From assembly GCA_947494645.1 (NCBI GenBank), contig CANLVO010000002.1:924359-988358 (forward strand): DNA of 64,000 nucleotides. Reading direction: 5' to 3'. The notes under the pieces are model-generated. The model was not told where the DNA came from and did no database searches. It saw only the letters and a list, made by a program, of their open reading frames with translations. The position numbers and the translations under genes are program-made. This DNA is from an uncultured Litoreibacter sp. (GTDB lineage Bacteria > Pseudomonadota > Alphaproteobacteria > Rhodobacterales > Rhodobacteraceae). Below are positions 1 to 8,773 of the stretch, in pieces; the first letter of the stretch is position 1; every line of letters begins with the position of its first letter.

Positions 1-797
1 GCGGCGTCTCCGGTCAGAAGCACTGCGCCATGGCCTGGAGTTTTTTTGTAATCGCCGAAGGGCAGATATGCGCCTTTATAGCTGAGCGAGGCATCGGCCT
101 GCGTCAGCGCCACGTAGCGTGACATGCTGGCCTTGATATCGGGGTTCTGCGGCGGCAGGCCGCAGATGCCGACGGTTCTGGTTTTGCGCTTGGGGAAAGA
201 CCAGCCATAGCCCCATTCCGCCGCGTCGAAATCTATCTCGACCGCATCGTCATGAGCGGGTCCCAATGGGGTTTCGATCTCAAGCCCGAAGGCGGTTTTG
301 TCCGGGTCAAACGCTTTGCCAAACAGCGCCCGCGCCACGACCGAGCCGACACCGTCCGCGCCGATCAGCACGTCATAGCCCAGCACCTCCCCGCCGCGGA
401 GTTGCACGGTTCGTGCGACCTGATCAATCTGCGTGACCGCATCACCCAGATAGGGCACAGCCCCGCTGCTAACGGCTTTCTCATGCAGCATCGCATCGAG
501 GTCGCGGCGCATGGTCAGGTGCATTTCGGGCGCGTTGGGGATGTCGGCCAAATGCGCGCCGCTGGCCGAAAACCGCATATGGGTGGAGGTCAGAAACAGA
601 TCAGGGGTGATGTCCTGCCCGAAGATGTCGCGCAGCGCCTTGCGGCTGCGCCCGGTGAACAGCCCGCCACACAGCTTGTCACGCGGGAAGCTGGCCTTGT
701 CGACTATCGCGGTCGTGAGCCCGTGCTTGCGCGCCTCCCGTGCGGCAGCGCTTCCGGCAGGACCCGAGCCTACCACAATGATGTCGAACCGTTTCAT
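1..797 (-). CDS. Geranylgeranyl reductase family FAD-dependent oxidoreductase (3' part off the window)
   Basis: Translating the minus strand from the ATG at 797 gives a flavoprotein opening MKRFDIIVVGSGPAGSAAAR, a classic GxGxxG Rossmann FAD-binding site. A CGGLFTGRS segment follows at about residue 45, and ADGVGS, the second FAD/NAD-contact motif typical of this family, near residue 145. The frame is open to the window edge, where LLTGDAA, the third FAD motif, is just visible, so about 265 residues are present. Family members reduce isoprenoid double bonds (geranylgeranyl groups of chlorophylls or archaeal lipids), but many roseobacters that lack photosynthesis carry a paralogue of unknown substrate. 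No photosynthesis gene is visible here, so the substrate is left open. The gene is divergent from the Mrp operon; their starts are 184 bp apart. A UbiH/VisC-like monooxygenase is less likely given the CGG(L)F motif. Confidence 0.85.
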   Translation of the reverse strand, partial: MKRFDIIVVGSGPAGSAAAREARKHGLTTAIVDKASFPRDKLCGGLFTGRSRKALRDIFGQDITPDLFLTSTHMRFSASGAHLADIPNAPEMHLTMRRDLDAMLHEKAVSSGAVPYLGDAVTQIDQVARTVQLRGGEVLGYDVLIGADGVGSVVARALFGKAFDPDKTAFGLEIETPLGPAHDDAVEIDFDAAEWGYGWSFPKRKTRTVGICGLPPQNPDIKASMSRYVALTQADASLSYKGAYLPFGDYKKTPGHGAVLLTGDA

Positions 798-981
798 GCG
801 CTCAGGTGTATGGGGCCTTTGACGGGCATTCAATGCTTTGCCCCGCCGCAACGGCGCCTGCCTAAAGTTTTCGCAATTTCGCTGCCGATTTTTCGAATAA
901 TCGTGGTTTCGAGCCTTGAGGTTTTGCAATTCGAATACAGCTTAGGTTAAGTAAGAAAACCCCGCTAATTCAGGAGCGTCA

Positions 982-3855
982 GTGTCCCTCTTTATTCTCG
1001 TTGCGCTGCCATTTTTCGGGGCACTCCTTCCGGGTTTGATGAATTCAGCGGGCCGCGCGTCTTGCGCTGGGGTGACCTTCACCGTCTCGCTTGTGGCCTT
1101 CCTGGGATTGCTGACCAACCTGCCCGCCGTTTGGGCGGGCGAGGTGGTGACCGCCCGGATCGACTGGCTGCCCTCGCTGGGGCTGAATTTCACCTTGATG
1201 CTCGATGGGTTGGGCTTCTTCTTCGCGCTGCTCATCCTTGGGATCGGGCTTTTGATCATCGCCTACGCGCGGCACTATCTCAGCCGCGACGACAATATGG
1301 GGGAGTTCTTCACCTATCTGCTGCTCTTTCAGGGCGCGATGGTGGGGATTGTTCTGAGCGATAACATCCTGCTTTTGCTGGTGTTTTGGGAGCTCACCTC
1401 GCTGTCGTCCTTCCTGCTTATCGGTTACTGGAAGCATCTGCCCGAAGGCCGCCAAGGCGCGCGCATGGCGCTGACGGTGACCGGCATGGGCGGGCTCGCC
1501 ATGATCGGCGGGATGCTCATTCTGGGCCAGATCGCGGGCAGTTACGACCTGAGCGTTATCTTGCAAAACCGGGAGCTGATACAGGCCGACCCCCTTTATG
1601 TGCCAGCGCTGATCCTGATCCTGATGGGCTGTTTCACCAAATCCGCGCAGTTCCCGTTCCACTTCTGGTTGCCCCACGCCATGGCCGCGCCCACGCCGGT
1701 CTCGGCCTATCTGCACTCGGCCACGATGGTCAAAGCGGGCATCTTCCTGATGGCCCGCATGTGGCCGGTTTTGTCGGGCACGCCGGAATGGTTCATGATC
1801 GTGACCACCGCGGGCCTTGTCACCATGGTTCTGGGCGCGGTGATTGCGCTGTTCAAGCATGACCTCAAGGCGCTTCTGGCCTTCTCGACGGTGTCCCATC
1901 TGGGTCTGATCACCATGCTATTGGGCACCGGCACCGCCTTTGGCGCCATGGCCGCGATGTTCCACATCCTCAACCACGCTACGTTCAAAGCCGCGCTCTT
2001 CATGTCGGCGGGCATCATCGACCACGAGACCGATACCCGCGATATCCGCCGCCTTGGCGGCTTGCGCGTGCTGATGCCGGTGACTTTCGTCATAGCAACG
2101 CTGGCGGCCTTGTCTATGGCAGGCATCCCGCTGCTGAACGGCTTCCTGTCGAAAGAGATGATGCTGGAGGAGGCCAACCACACGACCCTCTTCGGCATGC
2201 CGCTTCTGGTGCCGGTGATGGCAACTATCGGATCGCTCTTCTCGGCCGCGTATTGCTTCCGGTTGATTGGTCATGTGTTCCTTGGTCCCGTCCGCGACGA
2301 CTACCCCGCCAAGCCGCATGACCCGGGCCCCGGCCTGTGGCTGCCGCCCGCCATTTTGGTGGTTCTGGTGGTGGTCATTGGTGTCGCGCCGTTCTTGGCG
2401 GAGCCTTTCGTCAAGATGGTGACCGCCTCCGTACTGGGCGGCGAGGCAGAGGTGCCGAAGGCCTATTTCAAGATTTGGCACGGCCTTGTGCCGGCGCTCT
2501 TCATGTCCATCGCGGCGGTCGTCGGTGGCCTGCTGATGATGGCCATTTTCAACCCCGCCTTGCGGTTCTGGGACGCCGCGCCGCGCCCTGAGGCCAAGGT
2601 GATTTTCGAGGGTATTGTCGAGGCCGCCGCCCGGCTGGCCCGTGGCCTGATCCTTCCGCTGCACAACGGCGCGTTCTCGCGTTATGCGGCCATTGGCACT
2701 GTGGCGATTGTCGCCGCCGGGTTCCACGCGTGGAGCACCGGCACAATCGCAGCCCCCACCCGCGAACTTCAGCCCGCGGGCCCCGTGCCCATTGCGGGCT
2801 GGCTGATGTTGGTTGCGGCCACCGGAGGCATGGTCCTGATGCATCGCAACCGGCTGTTGTCCCTGATCCTGATCGGCATCGTCGGGCTGATGGTCTCCAT
2901 CGGGTTCGTGTTCTTCAGCGCACCTGATCTGGCCATGACTCAGTTCACGGTCGAGGTGGTGACGATCATCTTGCTGCTTCTAGCGCTGAATTTCCTGCCC
3001 AATACCACGCCGATCGAAAGCTCCGTGCTGCGCCGGGTGCGCGACGCGGGCATCGCCATTGCGGGCGGGCTGGCGGCGTTTGGGCTGGCCTATCACTACC
3101 TGTTGCGCGACGCGGTCACGACGCCAATCTCCGAATTCCACCTCGCCAATTCCTACAAGGGCGGCGGCGGCACCAATGTGGTGAACGTGATCCTCGTCGA
3201 CTTCCGGGGCTTCGACACGTACGGCGAGATCATCGTGCTGGGCATCGCCGCGCTTCTGATCTACGCGCTGACGGAGACGCTTCTTGGCGGCCCGGTCCGG
3301 GCACGTCTGTTGAACCGCAAGCCCGACCAGCCCCGCGCGGGCGACATGCACCCGATGATGATGGTGGTGCTGACCCGCGTGATCATGCCCGTGGTGATGA
3401 TGGTCGGCTTCTACATCTTCCTGCGCGGCCATAACGAGCCGGGCGGTGGGTTTATCGCCGGGCTGATCGTCTCCATCGGGGTGGTGATGCAATATATGGC
3501 CAGCGGGTTCGGCTGGACCTCGGCGCGGCTGAAATATCCCTATCACGGGGTCATTGGCGCGGGCGTGTTGATCGCAGGCCTTACAGGTATCGGGTCATGG
3601 TTCGTGGGCAAGCCCTTCCTAACCTCGGACTTCACATATGTCCGCATCCCGCCTTTCGAGGAGTTCGAGCTGGCCACCGCCGCGCTGTTTGATCTTGGTG
3701 TGTTCCTCGCTGTGGTCGGCGCGGTGATGCTGTCGCTGGAGAGCTTCTCGCGGCTGGCCCGCCGCGCCCACGTGCCTGACAGCGAGCACCCGATGGATAT
3801 CGACCCGTCCCGCGACGATCCGCAACCGGAACCGGCAAACGGGGGGGCAAGCTGA
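982..3855 (+). CDS. mrpA: Fused MrpA/MrpB subunit of the multisubunit Na+/H+ antiporter
   Basis: First gene of a seven-function Mrp (Mnh/Pha) antiporter operon that exchanges cytoplasmic Na+ or K+ for protons across the inner membrane. The start is GTG, preceded by AGGAG at 972-976. The 957-residue protein is almost all membrane helices. The NuoL-like proton-translocating module spans roughly residues 60-430 and includes the conserved FTKSAQFPFHFWLPHAM lysine/histidine segment. A MrpA-specific DUF4040-like section lies near residues 600-680. The C-terminal 150 residues, from MHPMMMVVLTRVIMP and through the loop NEPGGGFIAGL, are a MrpB domain. The A-B fusion matches the rhizobial PhaA' arrangement and explains the absence of a separate mrpB. 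It overlaps mrpC by one base. Confidence 0.95.
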   Translation: MSLFILVALPFFGALLPGLMNSAGRASCAGVTFTVSLVAFLGLLTNLPAVWAGEVVTARIDWLPSLGLNFTLMLDGLGFFFALLILGIGLLIIAYARHYLSRDDNMGEFFTYLLLFQGAMVGIVLSDNILLLLVFWELTSLSSFLLIGYWKHLPEGRQGARMALTVTGMGGLAMIGGMLILGQIAGSYDLSVILQNRELIQADPLYVPALILILMGCFTKSAQFPFHFWLPHAMAAPTPVSAYLHSATMVKAGIFLMARMWPVLSGTPEWFMIVTTAGLVTMVLGAVIALFKHDLKALLAFSTVSHLGLITMLLGTGTAFGAMAAMFHILNHATFKAALFMSAGIIDHETDTRDIRRLGGLRVLMPVTFVIATLAALSMAGIPLLNGFLSKEMMLEEANHTTLFGMPLLVPVMATIGSLFSAAYCFRLIGHVFLGPVRDDYPAKPHDPGPGLWLPPAILVVLVVVIGVAPFLAEPFVKMVTASVLGGEAEVPKAYFKIWHGLVPALFMSIAAVVGGLLMMAIFNPALRFWDAAPRPEAKVIFEGIVEAAARLARGLILPLHNGAFSRYAAIGTVAIVAAGFHAWSTGTIAAPTRELQPAGPVPIAGWLMLVAATGGMVLMHRNRLLSLILIGIVGLMVSIGFVFFSAPDLAMTQFTVEVVTIILLLLALNFLPNTTPIESSVLRRVRDAGIAIAGGLAAFGLAYHYLLRDAVTTPISEFHLANSYKGGGGTNVVNVILVDFRGFDTYGEIIVLGIAALLIYALTETLLGGPVRARLLNRKPDQPRAGDMHPMMMVVLTRVIMPVVMMVGFYIFLRGHNEPGGGFIAGLIVSIGVVMQYMASGFGWTSARLKYPYHGVIGAGVLIAGLTGIGSWFVGKPFLTSDFTYVRIPPFEEFELATAALFDLGVFLAVVGAVMLSLESFSRLARRAHVPDSEHPMDIDPSRDDPQPEPANGGAS

Positions 3856-4211
3856 TGGAGCTTCTTGTGGCCTCCGCCATTGGTATTCTGACCGCTGGCG
3901 GCATCTATTTGATGCTGCGGCTGCGCACCTTCCCGGTGATCCTTGGCATCTCGTTGCTGACCTATGCGGTCAACGTATTTCTCTTTGCCTCAGGCCGGCT
4001 GACCACCGCCGCGCCGCCTATTCTGCGCGACGATATCAGCCTTTATGCCGACCCGCTGCCGCAGGCATTGGTGCTGACAGCCATCGTGATCTCCTTTGGG
4101 ATGACGGCTGTTGTGGTGATGATCGGGCTGGGCGCGTTCCTTGGCTCTGACGATGACCATGTGGATGATCAAACCGCGCTGGATGACGACCCGGCGGAGG
4201 GTGCGTCATGA
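3855..4211 (+). CDS. mrpC: Na+/H+ antiporter subunit MrpC
   Basis: A 118-residue, three-helix membrane protein of the NuoK/MnhC family, the small channel subunit of the Mrp complex. Its helices begin MELLVASAIGILTAGGIYLM; a middle helix carries the conserved ILGISLLTYAVN segment, and a third contains ALVLTAIVISFGMTA. The last 20 or so residues are acidic (SDDDHVDDQTALDDDP) and probably cytoplasmic. The start ATG overlaps the mrpA stop by one base and the end overlaps mrpD by four bases (ATGA), so translation is coupled along the operon. The length is normal for the family. Confidence 0.95.
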   Translation: MELLVASAIGILTAGGIYLMLRLRTFPVILGISLLTYAVNVFLFASGRLTTAAPPILRDDISLYADPLPQALVLTAIVISFGMTAVVVMIGLGAFLGSDDDHVDDQTALDDDPAEGAS

Positions 4212-5746
4212 GCCATTGGATCATCGCCCCCGTTATCTTGCCTGCGCTGCTTGCACCGTTCATCGTGTTGGCCGCCCGCTACCATATCGGCATCCAGCGA
4301 GCATTTTCTGTCGCGGGCGTGCTGGCGCTGGTGGCAATCGCGGCCGGTCTCGCCTGGCAAACTTCAGATGGCACAATTCTGCTTTACCAGCTCGGCGACT
4401 GGGCCGCGCCCTTTGGCATCGTGCTGGTCGGGGATCGTCTCTCCACCATGATGGTGCTGCTCACCTCGGTGCTGGCGCTGTTTGTGTTGCTTTACGCAAT
4501 CGGCTCAGGCTGGGACGACCGCGGGCGGCATTTCCACGCGCTGTTCCAGTTCCAGCTGATGGGTATCCTTGGCGCGTTTCTGACGGGCGATTTGTTCAAC
4601 CTGTTTGTGTTCTTCGAGGTGCTGCTGATCGCGTCCTACGGGTTGATGATCCACGCGGGCGGCAATGCACGGCTGAGGGCAGGGGTGCAATACGTGCTCT
4701 TCAACCTCATCGGCTCCACGTTGTTCCTGTTCGCCCTCGGCTCGATCTATGCGGAAACAGGCACGCTCAACATGGCTGATCTGGCCCAGCGGGTTACCCT
4801 GATCACCCCTGAAGAGACCGTTGGCATCCGCGTCGCCGCCGTGTTGCTGCTGTTGGTCTTTGCGATCAAGGCCGCGCTGGTGCCGCTGCATTTCTGGCTG
4901 CCCTCCAGCTACGCCGAGGCCCCTGCGCCCGTCGCGGCCCTCTTTGCGATCATGACCAAGGTGGGCGCCTACGCGATCATCCGCGTCTACACGATGATCT
5001 TCCATCCCGATCTGGAGGTCACCGCTGGCCTGCATGACATCTGGCTGCTGCCTGCCGCGCTTGTGTCGCTGGCCATCGGCATGACCGGGGTGCTCGCGGC
5101 CAAGAAGCTGGACCGTTTGGTGGCCTTCTCCGTCATCGGGTCGATGGGCATGGTGATGGTGGCGATATCGCTCTTCACCCCTGAAAGCATTGCCGCGGCG
5201 CTCTATTATATCGTGCATTCCACGCTGGCGGGCGCGGCGCTGTTCCTGATCTCCGATCTGGTGCGCACGGGCCGGGCCGATCTGGAGCTGACCCCGCAAC
5301 CGGCGGTCTCCGGCAATGCGTTGACGGCGGCGATGTTCTTTGTGGGGGCCATCGCCATGGCAGGCCTGCCGCCGCTGTCGGGGTTTCTGGGCAAGCTCTT
5401 GGTCCTCGATGCGGGGTTCAACTCGGATATGATGGTCTGGATCTGGGTCGTGGTGCTTGGCTCCAGCCTTGTCAGCATCGTAGGGTTCTCGCGGGCGGGC
5501 AGCATCCTATTCTGGAAGGCCCATAGCGTGGAGCCCTCTGACGAGACTTACGCGCGCCCCGCCATGCTGTCTTACGCCGCTGTTGGCGGGCTGGTTGCGC
5601 TGCTCATCGCCCATACGGTTTTTGCGGGCAAGGTGCATGGCTACACCACCACCATGGCCGCGCAGCTTTTTGCGCCGGAGCCCTATATCTCTGTGGTGGT
5701 CGACACTGAGGGCAAGCTCGTTAAGCCGAAAACGGAGGACAAATAG
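4208..5746 (+). CDS. mrpD: Na+/H+ antiporter subunit MrpD
   Basis: A 512-residue polytopic protein of the NuoM/NuoN/MrpD family, the second large proton-translocating subunit of the antiporter. The conserved channel segment VFAIKAALVPLHFWLPSSYA lies near residue 220, with the essential lysine and histidine of the antiporter module. NLFVFFEVLLIASYGLM near residue 135 carries the conserved glutamate helix. A short charged tail ends in KLVKPKTEDK. It overlaps mrpC by four bases and mrpE starts one base after its stop. NuoM or HyfB proteins are excluded by the Mrp operon context. Confidence 0.95.
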   Translation: MSHWIIAPVILPALLAPFIVLAARYHIGIQRAFSVAGVLALVAIAAGLAWQTSDGTILLYQLGDWAAPFGIVLVGDRLSTMMVLLTSVLALFVLLYAIGSGWDDRGRHFHALFQFQLMGILGAFLTGDLFNLFVFFEVLLIASYGLMIHAGGNARLRAGVQYVLFNLIGSTLFLFALGSIYAETGTLNMADLAQRVTLITPEETVGIRVAAVLLLLVFAIKAALVPLHFWLPSSYAEAPAPVAALFAIMTKVGAYAIIRVYTMIFHPDLEVTAGLHDIWLLPAALVSLAIGMTGVLAAKKLDRLVAFSVIGSMGMVMVAISLFTPESIAAALYYIVHSTLAGAALFLISDLVRTGRADLELTPQPAVSGNALTAAMFFVGAIAMAGLPPLSGFLGKLLVLDAGFNSDMMVWIWVVVLGSSLVSIVGFSRAGSILFWKAHSVEPSDETYARPAMLSYAAVGGLVALLIAHTVFAGKVHGYTTTMAAQLFAPEPYISVVVDTEGKLVKPKTEDK

Positions 5747-5747
5747 T

Positions 5748-6248
5748 ATGACCCGCGCGTTCTACTGGCTGTTGCCGCACCCGTTTCTGACCCTGCTCTT
5801 GGCGCTGGTCTGGATCCTTTTGCAAAACGAGTTTTCGGCTGGCATGGCGGTCTTCGGGCTGATCCTCGGGGTGATCATCCCGTGGGGCACCTCGATCTGG
5901 TGGCCCGACACGCCCAAGGGTTTCCGCATCGGCAAGATGGTCAGCTACAGTCTAGTTGTCATGTGGGACATCATCGTGGCAAATATTCAGGTGGCTTGGA
6001 TCGTGCTGACGGTGCCCAACGCCAAGCTGAAACCGGCCTGGATCGTGGTGCCGCTTGAGCTGGTGCAGCCCGAGGCGATCACTGTGCTGGCGGGCACCAT
6101 CACCCTGACCCCGGGCACGGTCTCGGCGGATTTGTCGGATGAGGGGCACAGCCTTCTGGTGCATGTGCTGCACACCGATGACGCGGATGCGGTACGCGAC
6201 GAGATCAAGACCCGCTACGAGGCCCGCCTGAAGGAGATCTTCTCATGA
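5748..6248 (+). CDS. mrpE: Na+/H+ antiporter subunit MrpE
   Basis: The ATG immediately after the mrpD stop gives a 166-residue protein of the MnhE family, the usual length. A longer frame extends upstream but lies wholly inside mrpD in another frame, so it was not used. Helices open the protein (FYWLLPHPFLTLLLALVW), followed by the family signature WPDTPKGFRIGKM and the soluble C-terminal domain with ITVLAGTITLTPGTVSADLS. MrpE is an assembly and stability subunit of the antiporter rather than a cation channel. The end overlaps mrpF by four bases. Confidence 0.95.
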   Translation: MTRAFYWLLPHPFLTLLLALVWILLQNEFSAGMAVFGLILGVIIPWGTSIWWPDTPKGFRIGKMVSYSLVVMWDIIVANIQVAWIVLTVPNAKLKPAWIVVPLELVQPEAITVLAGTITLTPGTVSADLSDEGHSLLVHVLHTDDADAVRDEIKTRYEARLKEIFS

Positions 6249-6532
6249 CCAACGCACTCGGCCTTATGGATATCGCGCTGATCGTCACCTTCGTCAGTCT
6301 GGTGACGGGGCAGATCCTGTCAATGATCCGGCTGGTGCTGGGCCCAACGCCGGGCGACCGGATACTGGCGCTTGATACGATGGTGATCAACGCGCTTGGG
6401 CTGGTGGTGGTGCTGGGCATCCATCAAGGCGTCCAGATTTACTTCGAGGTGTCTCTGCTCATCGCCATGCTCGGTTTTGTGTCCACCGTCGCGCTGGCGC
6501 GGTTCATTTTGCGGGGGGACATCATCGAATGA
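6245..6532 (+). CDS. mrpF: Na+/H+ antiporter subunit MrpF
   Basis: A 95-residue, three-helix MnhF-family protein. The conserved MIRLVLGPTPGDRILALDTM loop between helices 1 and 2 is intact; its aspartates are family hallmarks. MrpF is a small structural subunit of the Mrp complex, and homologues have also been described in bile-salt efflux. It starts inside the last codons of mrpE (ATGA overlap) and ends four bases into mrpG, consistent with one polycistronic message. Confidence 0.95.
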   Translation: MTNALGLMDIALIVTFVSLVTGQILSMIRLVLGPTPGDRILALDTMVINALGLVVVLGIHQGVQIYFEVSLLIAMLGFVSTVALARFILRGDIIE

Positions 6533-6945
6533 GCATCGAGATGATCACCACCTACGCCACTGCCCTGTGCCTGTTCATCGGCTCCGGCTTTATTCTGGTC
6601 GGCGTCATCGGGCTATTGAAGTTCAACGATCCGATGACCCGGCTGCACGCCCCCACCAAAGTGGGCACGATCGGCATCGGCATGCTGCTTCTGGCGTCGA
6701 TCTTCCATTCGTTTAGCTTGGGCGACAGCTCCATGCATGAGCTGTTGATTATGGGGTTCCTCTTCGTGACCGCGCCGATTTCTGCGAATTTCATCGCCAA
6801 GGTCAGCATTCACCGCAAAGCCTGCGAAACACCGCCAGAGCCGCCGCGGGACGACACATGGTCAACGCTCAACCGGCCTCCGCATGATGAGATTGTGCCT
6901 GACACTCTCGACAGCCCGCCTCAAGGTGCACCCGAAAAAGCCTGA
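6529..6945 (+). CDS. mrpG: Na+/H+ antiporter subunit MrpG
   Basis: The last Mrp subunit, 138 residues, of the PhaG/MnhG family. The diagnostic loop GLLKFNDPMTRLHAPTKVGT lies near residue 30, followed by two further helices including ELLIMGFLFVTAPISANFIA. The C-terminal 35 residues are soluble, proline-rich and variable. It overlaps mrpF by four bases. Eleven bases separate its stop from the convergent gene that follows, and no rho-independent terminator hairpin is evident there. Confidence 0.94.
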   Translation: MSIEMITTYATALCLFIGSGFILVGVIGLLKFNDPMTRLHAPTKVGTIGIGMLLLASIFHSFSLGDSSMHELLIMGFLFVTAPISANFIAKVSIHRKACETPPEPPRDDTWSTLNRPPHDEIVPDTLDSPPQGAPEKA

Positions 6946-6956
6946 CAGTCGTTCGG

Positions 6957-7838
6957 CTAGAACGCAGAGATCACTTTCACGCCGTCCATCGATTTGATCC
7001 GCTCGATATCGGCCTCATATGCGGCCGTGATCGTCTCCACCGCGTCTGGGTCGATACCGTCGAGGTCGATCTCCTGCTCCGCCACGTCCGGATCGAAAAA
7101 CCGGCCCAGAAAGCCTTCGATGATTTCCAGCCGCGCGGCGGTTGACAGCGAGGTCTGCTTGGCGAGGTATTGCTTCAGCCGCGTCGCCGGAAACTCGCCA
7201 ATCAACGGCGCGACAAGGTCCAGATCGCCTTCCAGCTCGACAGTGCTGGGCAGCTGCGCCACGTGACGCAGGATCGCAGGCCACATCACCGGGGTCTCTT
7301 CATAGGCCCAGACGGTGATATCGCTGTAGGAATTGACCTTCCGAATTTTGGAAACCACGTCTGACCAGCGCACAGCCTCGAACGGCACGCCGTTCATGAA
7401 TTGCTCGCGGGTGGTGAAGCGCATGCCGCTCATCAGGTCAGAGACCATGGTGACCGGGTTCTGCACCGTCAGCATGAATTCCATGTCAGTGTCGGGCAGC
7501 AGGGTTCGTAGGTCTGTTGTCGCCTCCGCGGCGCGGCCATAGAATTCGCCGTCACGGAAGATATGGGCGGGCTCGTCCAGCAGGCTGCCATTTGACAGCA
7601 GCACGCGTTGGTCGGGTTTGGACATGGTCAGTTTGCGCAGCAGGTTGACGCGGTCCTCGTCTGAGAACTGGCCAAGGCTTTGCGCCATCAGGGCATTGTC
7701 GATGACCGATCTGTATTGCGTGGGTCGGCGCACCAAAGCGTCATGCTCGCTCAGCAAAAAGCCGTTCTTGCGCAGGGAAAACGTCAGCTGTTCAAAGCTG
7801 GGGCTGGGAGCGCCCAAGTGGAAAACAAGTTTCGTCAT
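6957..7838 (-). CDS. Conserved roseobacter hypothetical, sulfotransferase-like fold possible
   Basis: A 293-residue soluble protein with no signal peptide. I do not recognise a named family. The N-terminus MTKLVFHLGAPSPSFEQL has the beta strand-loop-helix shape of the PAPS-binding P-loop of sulfotransferase-like proteins common in roseobacters, where it usually reads HxGxxKTGTT. Here the lysine and the threonines are missing, so sulfotransferase catalysis is doubtful. The rest alternates helices and strands with WAYEETPVMWPAILRHVAQL in the middle and an acidic C-terminus. It is convergent with mrpG and divergent from the P-loop kinase 200 bp away. Assignment to a sulfotransferase-like fold is inference from the N-terminus only. 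Confidence 0.6.
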   Translation of the reverse strand: MTKLVFHLGAPSPSFEQLTFSLRKNGFLLSEHDALVRRPTQYRSVIDNALMAQSLGQFSDEDRVNLLRKLTMSKPDQRVLLSNGSLLDEPAHIFRDGEFYGRAAEATTDLRTLLPDTDMEFMLTVQNPVTMVSDLMSGMRFTTREQFMNGVPFEAVRWSDVVSKIRKVNSYSDITVWAYEETPVMWPAILRHVAQLPSTVELEGDLDLVAPLIGEFPATRLKQYLAKQTSLSTAARLEIIEGFLGRFFDPDVAEQEIDLDGIDPDAVETITAAYEADIERIKSMDGVKVISAF

Positions 7839-8038
7839 CTTTTGCCTGCGTCTGCTCTACTTAACTAGCGAATTGGCCCGCTTTTTTTGAATGTCTAGTC
7901 ACCCAGTATGTCCAGAATATGTTGGAAAAAGCCCGCTGATCTGACGATAAGGTGTGTTTCGCGCGGTTTCACCTAGCGAGGCGGGGGGCGTCGCGCTAAC
8001 GTTTACGCCTTAAAATAAACGCCTCAGAGGGGTAATCC

Positions 8039-8671
8039 ATGACCCAAACTGTCTCCGTCCCGCAACTGGTGCAACAGTTGGCCAGTTTGCCTGCCAGACG
8101 GCAACTTGTGGCCTTGGCCGGGCCGCCCGCCAGCGGGAAATCCACCCTCGCAGAGGCGTTGGCGTCCGAGCTCAATCAAGTCCGGCCCAACCGCGCGGCC
8201 ATCGTTCCAATGGACGGGTTTCACTATGACGATGCGGTGCTCGAGATGCGCGGTGAGCGCCCCCGCAAAGGCGCGCCGCATACGTTTGACGTTGGCGGCC
8301 TTGCCCATCTGCTGAACCGCCTCAAAGCCAATTCCGAGCCGGAGATCGCCATCCCGCTGTTTGATCGCAGCATCGAGGTCGCCCGCGCCGGGGCCGCCAT
8401 CATCACGCAGGACGTTGAACTGATCCTGGTCGAGGGCAATTACCTGCTCTTGGATCGCACCCCATGGGACCAGCTGACACCGCTTTTTGATGTGACCGTC
8501 ATGATTGAGGTTTCAGAAGCAGAGCTACGCCGCAGACTGGCAAAACGCTGGCAGGATCTGGGTCTCGATGCGGATGCCGTCCGTGCCAAGCTTGAGGAAA
8601 ACGACCTTCCCAACGGCCAGGAGGTGCTGCGCCACAGCCGTTCTGCTGATTATTTGATCGCCTCCGGCTGA
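8039..8671 (+). CDS. Nucleoside/nucleotide kinase family protein (uridine kinase/PRK-like P-loop)
   Basis: A 210-residue P-loop kinase. Walker A is GPPASGKST near residue 30. The acceptor-site segment VPMDGFHYDDAVL follows at about 60, as in uridine kinase and phosphoribulokinase. ELILVEGNYLLLD near 130 matches the Walker B/DE region of this family. An arginine-rich lid (EAELRRRLAKRWQ) follows. Such proteins phosphorylate a nucleoside, pantothenate or sugar, and homologues in rhizobia sit with fructose transport genes (FrcK), so the substrate cannot be named. AGAGG at 8027-8031 serves as the ribosome site. It is followed by the iron-regulated-looking promoter of the next gene. Confidence 0.8.
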   Translation: MTQTVSVPQLVQQLASLPARRQLVALAGPPASGKSTLAEALASELNQVRPNRAAIVPMDGFHYDDAVLEMRGERPRKGAPHTFDVGGLAHLLNRLKANSEPEIAIPLFDRSIEVARAGAAIITQDVELILVEGNYLLLDRTPWDQLTPLFDVTVMIEVSEAELRRRLAKRWQDLGLDADAVRAKLEENDLPNGQEVLRHSRSADYLIASG

Positions 8672-8686
8672 GCTTGAAATTATTTC

Positions 8687-8752
8687 CTGACTAAATTTAT
8701 AGGTTTTCTTGCCATACGCGGAGAATCTGATTACTGACTAAATTTGTAAGTT
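8687..8752 (+). promoter_or_regulatory. Tandem iron-box-like operators before the ferric-binding protein gene
   Basis: Two 19-bp direct repeats, CTGACTAAATTTATAGGTT (8687-8705) and CTGACTAAATTTGTAAGTT (8734-8752), match at 17 of 19 positions with starts 47 bp apart. The second ends 21 bp before the start codon. They resemble the AT-rich operators reported upstream of iron genes in Rhodobacterales (iron-rhodo-box type), though I am matching from memory. A related core, TGACTA-NN-TTTGT, also lies upstream of the convergent permease gene. Repression under iron sufficiency is inferred. Confidence 0.55.
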
Positions 8753-8773
8753 ATTCATTCTCTGGAGAACCCG

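Noticed and set aside
252-950. Open + strand frame over the left edge gene
   Set aside because: It is antisense to a clear flavoprotein with GxGxxG and other family motifs on the minus strand; the + product has no recognisable domain.
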